Below, in pieces: positions 35,943 through 36,694 of a stretch of DNA of 36,694 bases. Location of the stretch: positions 5,245-41,938 of the forward strand of contig MGDX01000031.1 in NCBI GenBank assembly GCA_001791035.1, given 5' to 3'. Made by a program: the position numbers and the translations under genes. Below the pieces are notes generated by a model that was not told where the DNA came from, did no database searches, and worked only from the letters and a program-made list of their open reading frames with translations. Source of the DNA: Candidatus Uhrbacteria bacterium RIFCSPHIGHO2_02_FULL_53_13 (GTDB lineage: Bacteria; Patescibacteriota; Patescibacteriia; UBA9934; UBA11717). Each line of letters starts with the position of its first letter. Position 1 is the stretch's first letter.

Positions 35943-35971
35943 TTGACATTTAGGTCGTTTTTGTCTACACT
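35943..35971 (+). promoter_or_regulatory. Sigma70-type promoter
   Basis: TTGACA-N17-TACACT. Confidence 0.6.
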
Positions 35972-35982
35972 ACTGTAGACAA
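35961..35982. promoter_or_regulatory. Perfect 22-bp operator-like palindrome overlapping the -10 box
   Basis: TTGTCTACA-ctac-TGTAGACAA, 9-bp perfect arms. Confidence 0.7.
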
Positions 35983-36034
35983 ATAGTGGGGGGTGGGAGG
36001 TTCGAGATTGGTAATTAGAACTCGCGAGGCCTCG

Positions 36035-36218
36035 CTATAGTCATCGCACTATGAAACAGGAATTAGCATTTTTGAAACAGAGCGAAGTCCGACGCTCTGC
36101 AGGGAGAAAAAACCGCAGATGTAGCCGTAGCTACATTGAGGATTTTTTCTTCCGAAGAGCTAGGAATTCGCCTGTTTCAAGAATGATGGAGTCCTGTTTC
36201 ATAGTGTGATGACTATAG
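36035..36218. mobile_element. Foldback/MITE-like palindromic element (family A), copy 2
   Basis: ctatagtcatcgcactatgaaacagga ... tcctgtttcatagtgtgatgactatag, 26/27 arm match; loop gatgtagc-cgta-gctacatt. Confidence 0.9.
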
Positions 36219-36247
36219 TACACTACTCACTTGCACTAACTCACCAA

Positions 36248-36529
36248 ATGCCCTCAAACGAACCAATCCGTGTATCCGTTTCCGAGGCCGCTCGGTTATT
36301 TGGCGTGAGTCAGCGAACCGTTCGTCGCGCTATTAAGGATCAAGAGATCACGTACATTGTGGTTCAAGGACGATACAAAGTGAATTTTGAAAGTCTTGTT
36401 CGATGGTCACAGCAACGCACGACGGTTCGCAAAAAACGAGACGCGCAAGGCATCGGTCAATATGTGGATCAATGGAAAATAGGCAATCCCCTATTCTCGC
36501 CGCGCACGCCAAACAAAGACGACAAGTAA
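36248..36529 (+). CDS. Small helix-turn-helix (excisionase/MerR-like) DNA-binding protein
   Basis: MPSNEPIRVSVSEAARLFGVSQRTVRRAIKDQEITYIVVQGRYKVNFESLVRW. ORF-track start lies within the foldback element, so the internal ATG at 36248 is preferred. Confidence 0.85.
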   Translation: MPSNEPIRVSVSEAARLFGVSQRTVRRAIKDQEITYIVVQGRYKVNFESLVRWSQQRTTVRKKRDAQGIGQYVDQWKIGNPLFSPRTPNKDDK

Positions 36530-36605
36530 AAACTCGCTCTTCGTAGCTCACGGCCCGTAGCTAAACACCCGTAACACAAAAGCCCACCCAGGGCGGGCAA
36601 GCTCG

Positions 36606-36694
36606 CTATAGTCATCACACTATGAAACAGGAATTAGCATTTTTGAAACAGAGCGAAGTCCGACGCTCTGCAGGGAGAAAAAACCGCAGATGTA
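36606..36694. mobile_element. Foldback/MITE-like palindromic element (family A), copy 3, truncated by window end
   Basis: ctatagtcatcacactatgaaacaggaattagcatttttgaaacagagcgaagtccgacgctctgcagggagaaaaaaccgcagatgta: near-identical to copy 2's left half. Confidence 0.9.

Overview
The gene content looks like a Patescibacteria/CPR (Parcubacteria-like) chromosome segment. This placement is inferred from the PEGA, FG-GAP and 'VYYYGSNGMRYTFPNEKTY' surface-protein families; no search was run. From left to right: a core block (mraY running off the left edge, a NifU-like domain protein, rpmA/L27, rplI/L9, an EI24-like protein, NUDIX, a CtpA-type S41 protease, and a PEGA protein); a large envelope-glycan block (four tandem GT2 glycosyltransferases, a cytoplasmic tandem-repeat protein, rmlA/rmlD-like/rmlB, HIT, GT-C-like membrane proteins, PgsA-like, two GT4, DUF2304, a DPM1-like GT2, and an SDR epimerase); then a subtilase with FG-GAP repeats, a TPR protein, and a module of ECF sigma factor, DUF5667 protein and a ~1400-aa surface protein; and finally a small HTH gene. 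The most notable signals are: (i) a 96-bp/32-aa tandem-repeat protein whose near-identical units differ mainly at one inter-helical residue (H,N,N,N,S,V,M,T,V) plus a short C-terminal patch, resembling the layout of modular TALE/mTERF-type helical repeats; (ii) a family of ~180-bp foldback elements with compensatory arm substitutions, one copy nested in a second structured repeat whose uninterrupted paralog is also in the window; (iii) three perfect DnaA boxes arranged as alternative hairpins in a convergent intergenic region, followed by a promoter-terminator mini transcription unit; and (iv) a possible three-way-junction leader RNA in front of the surface-protein gene.
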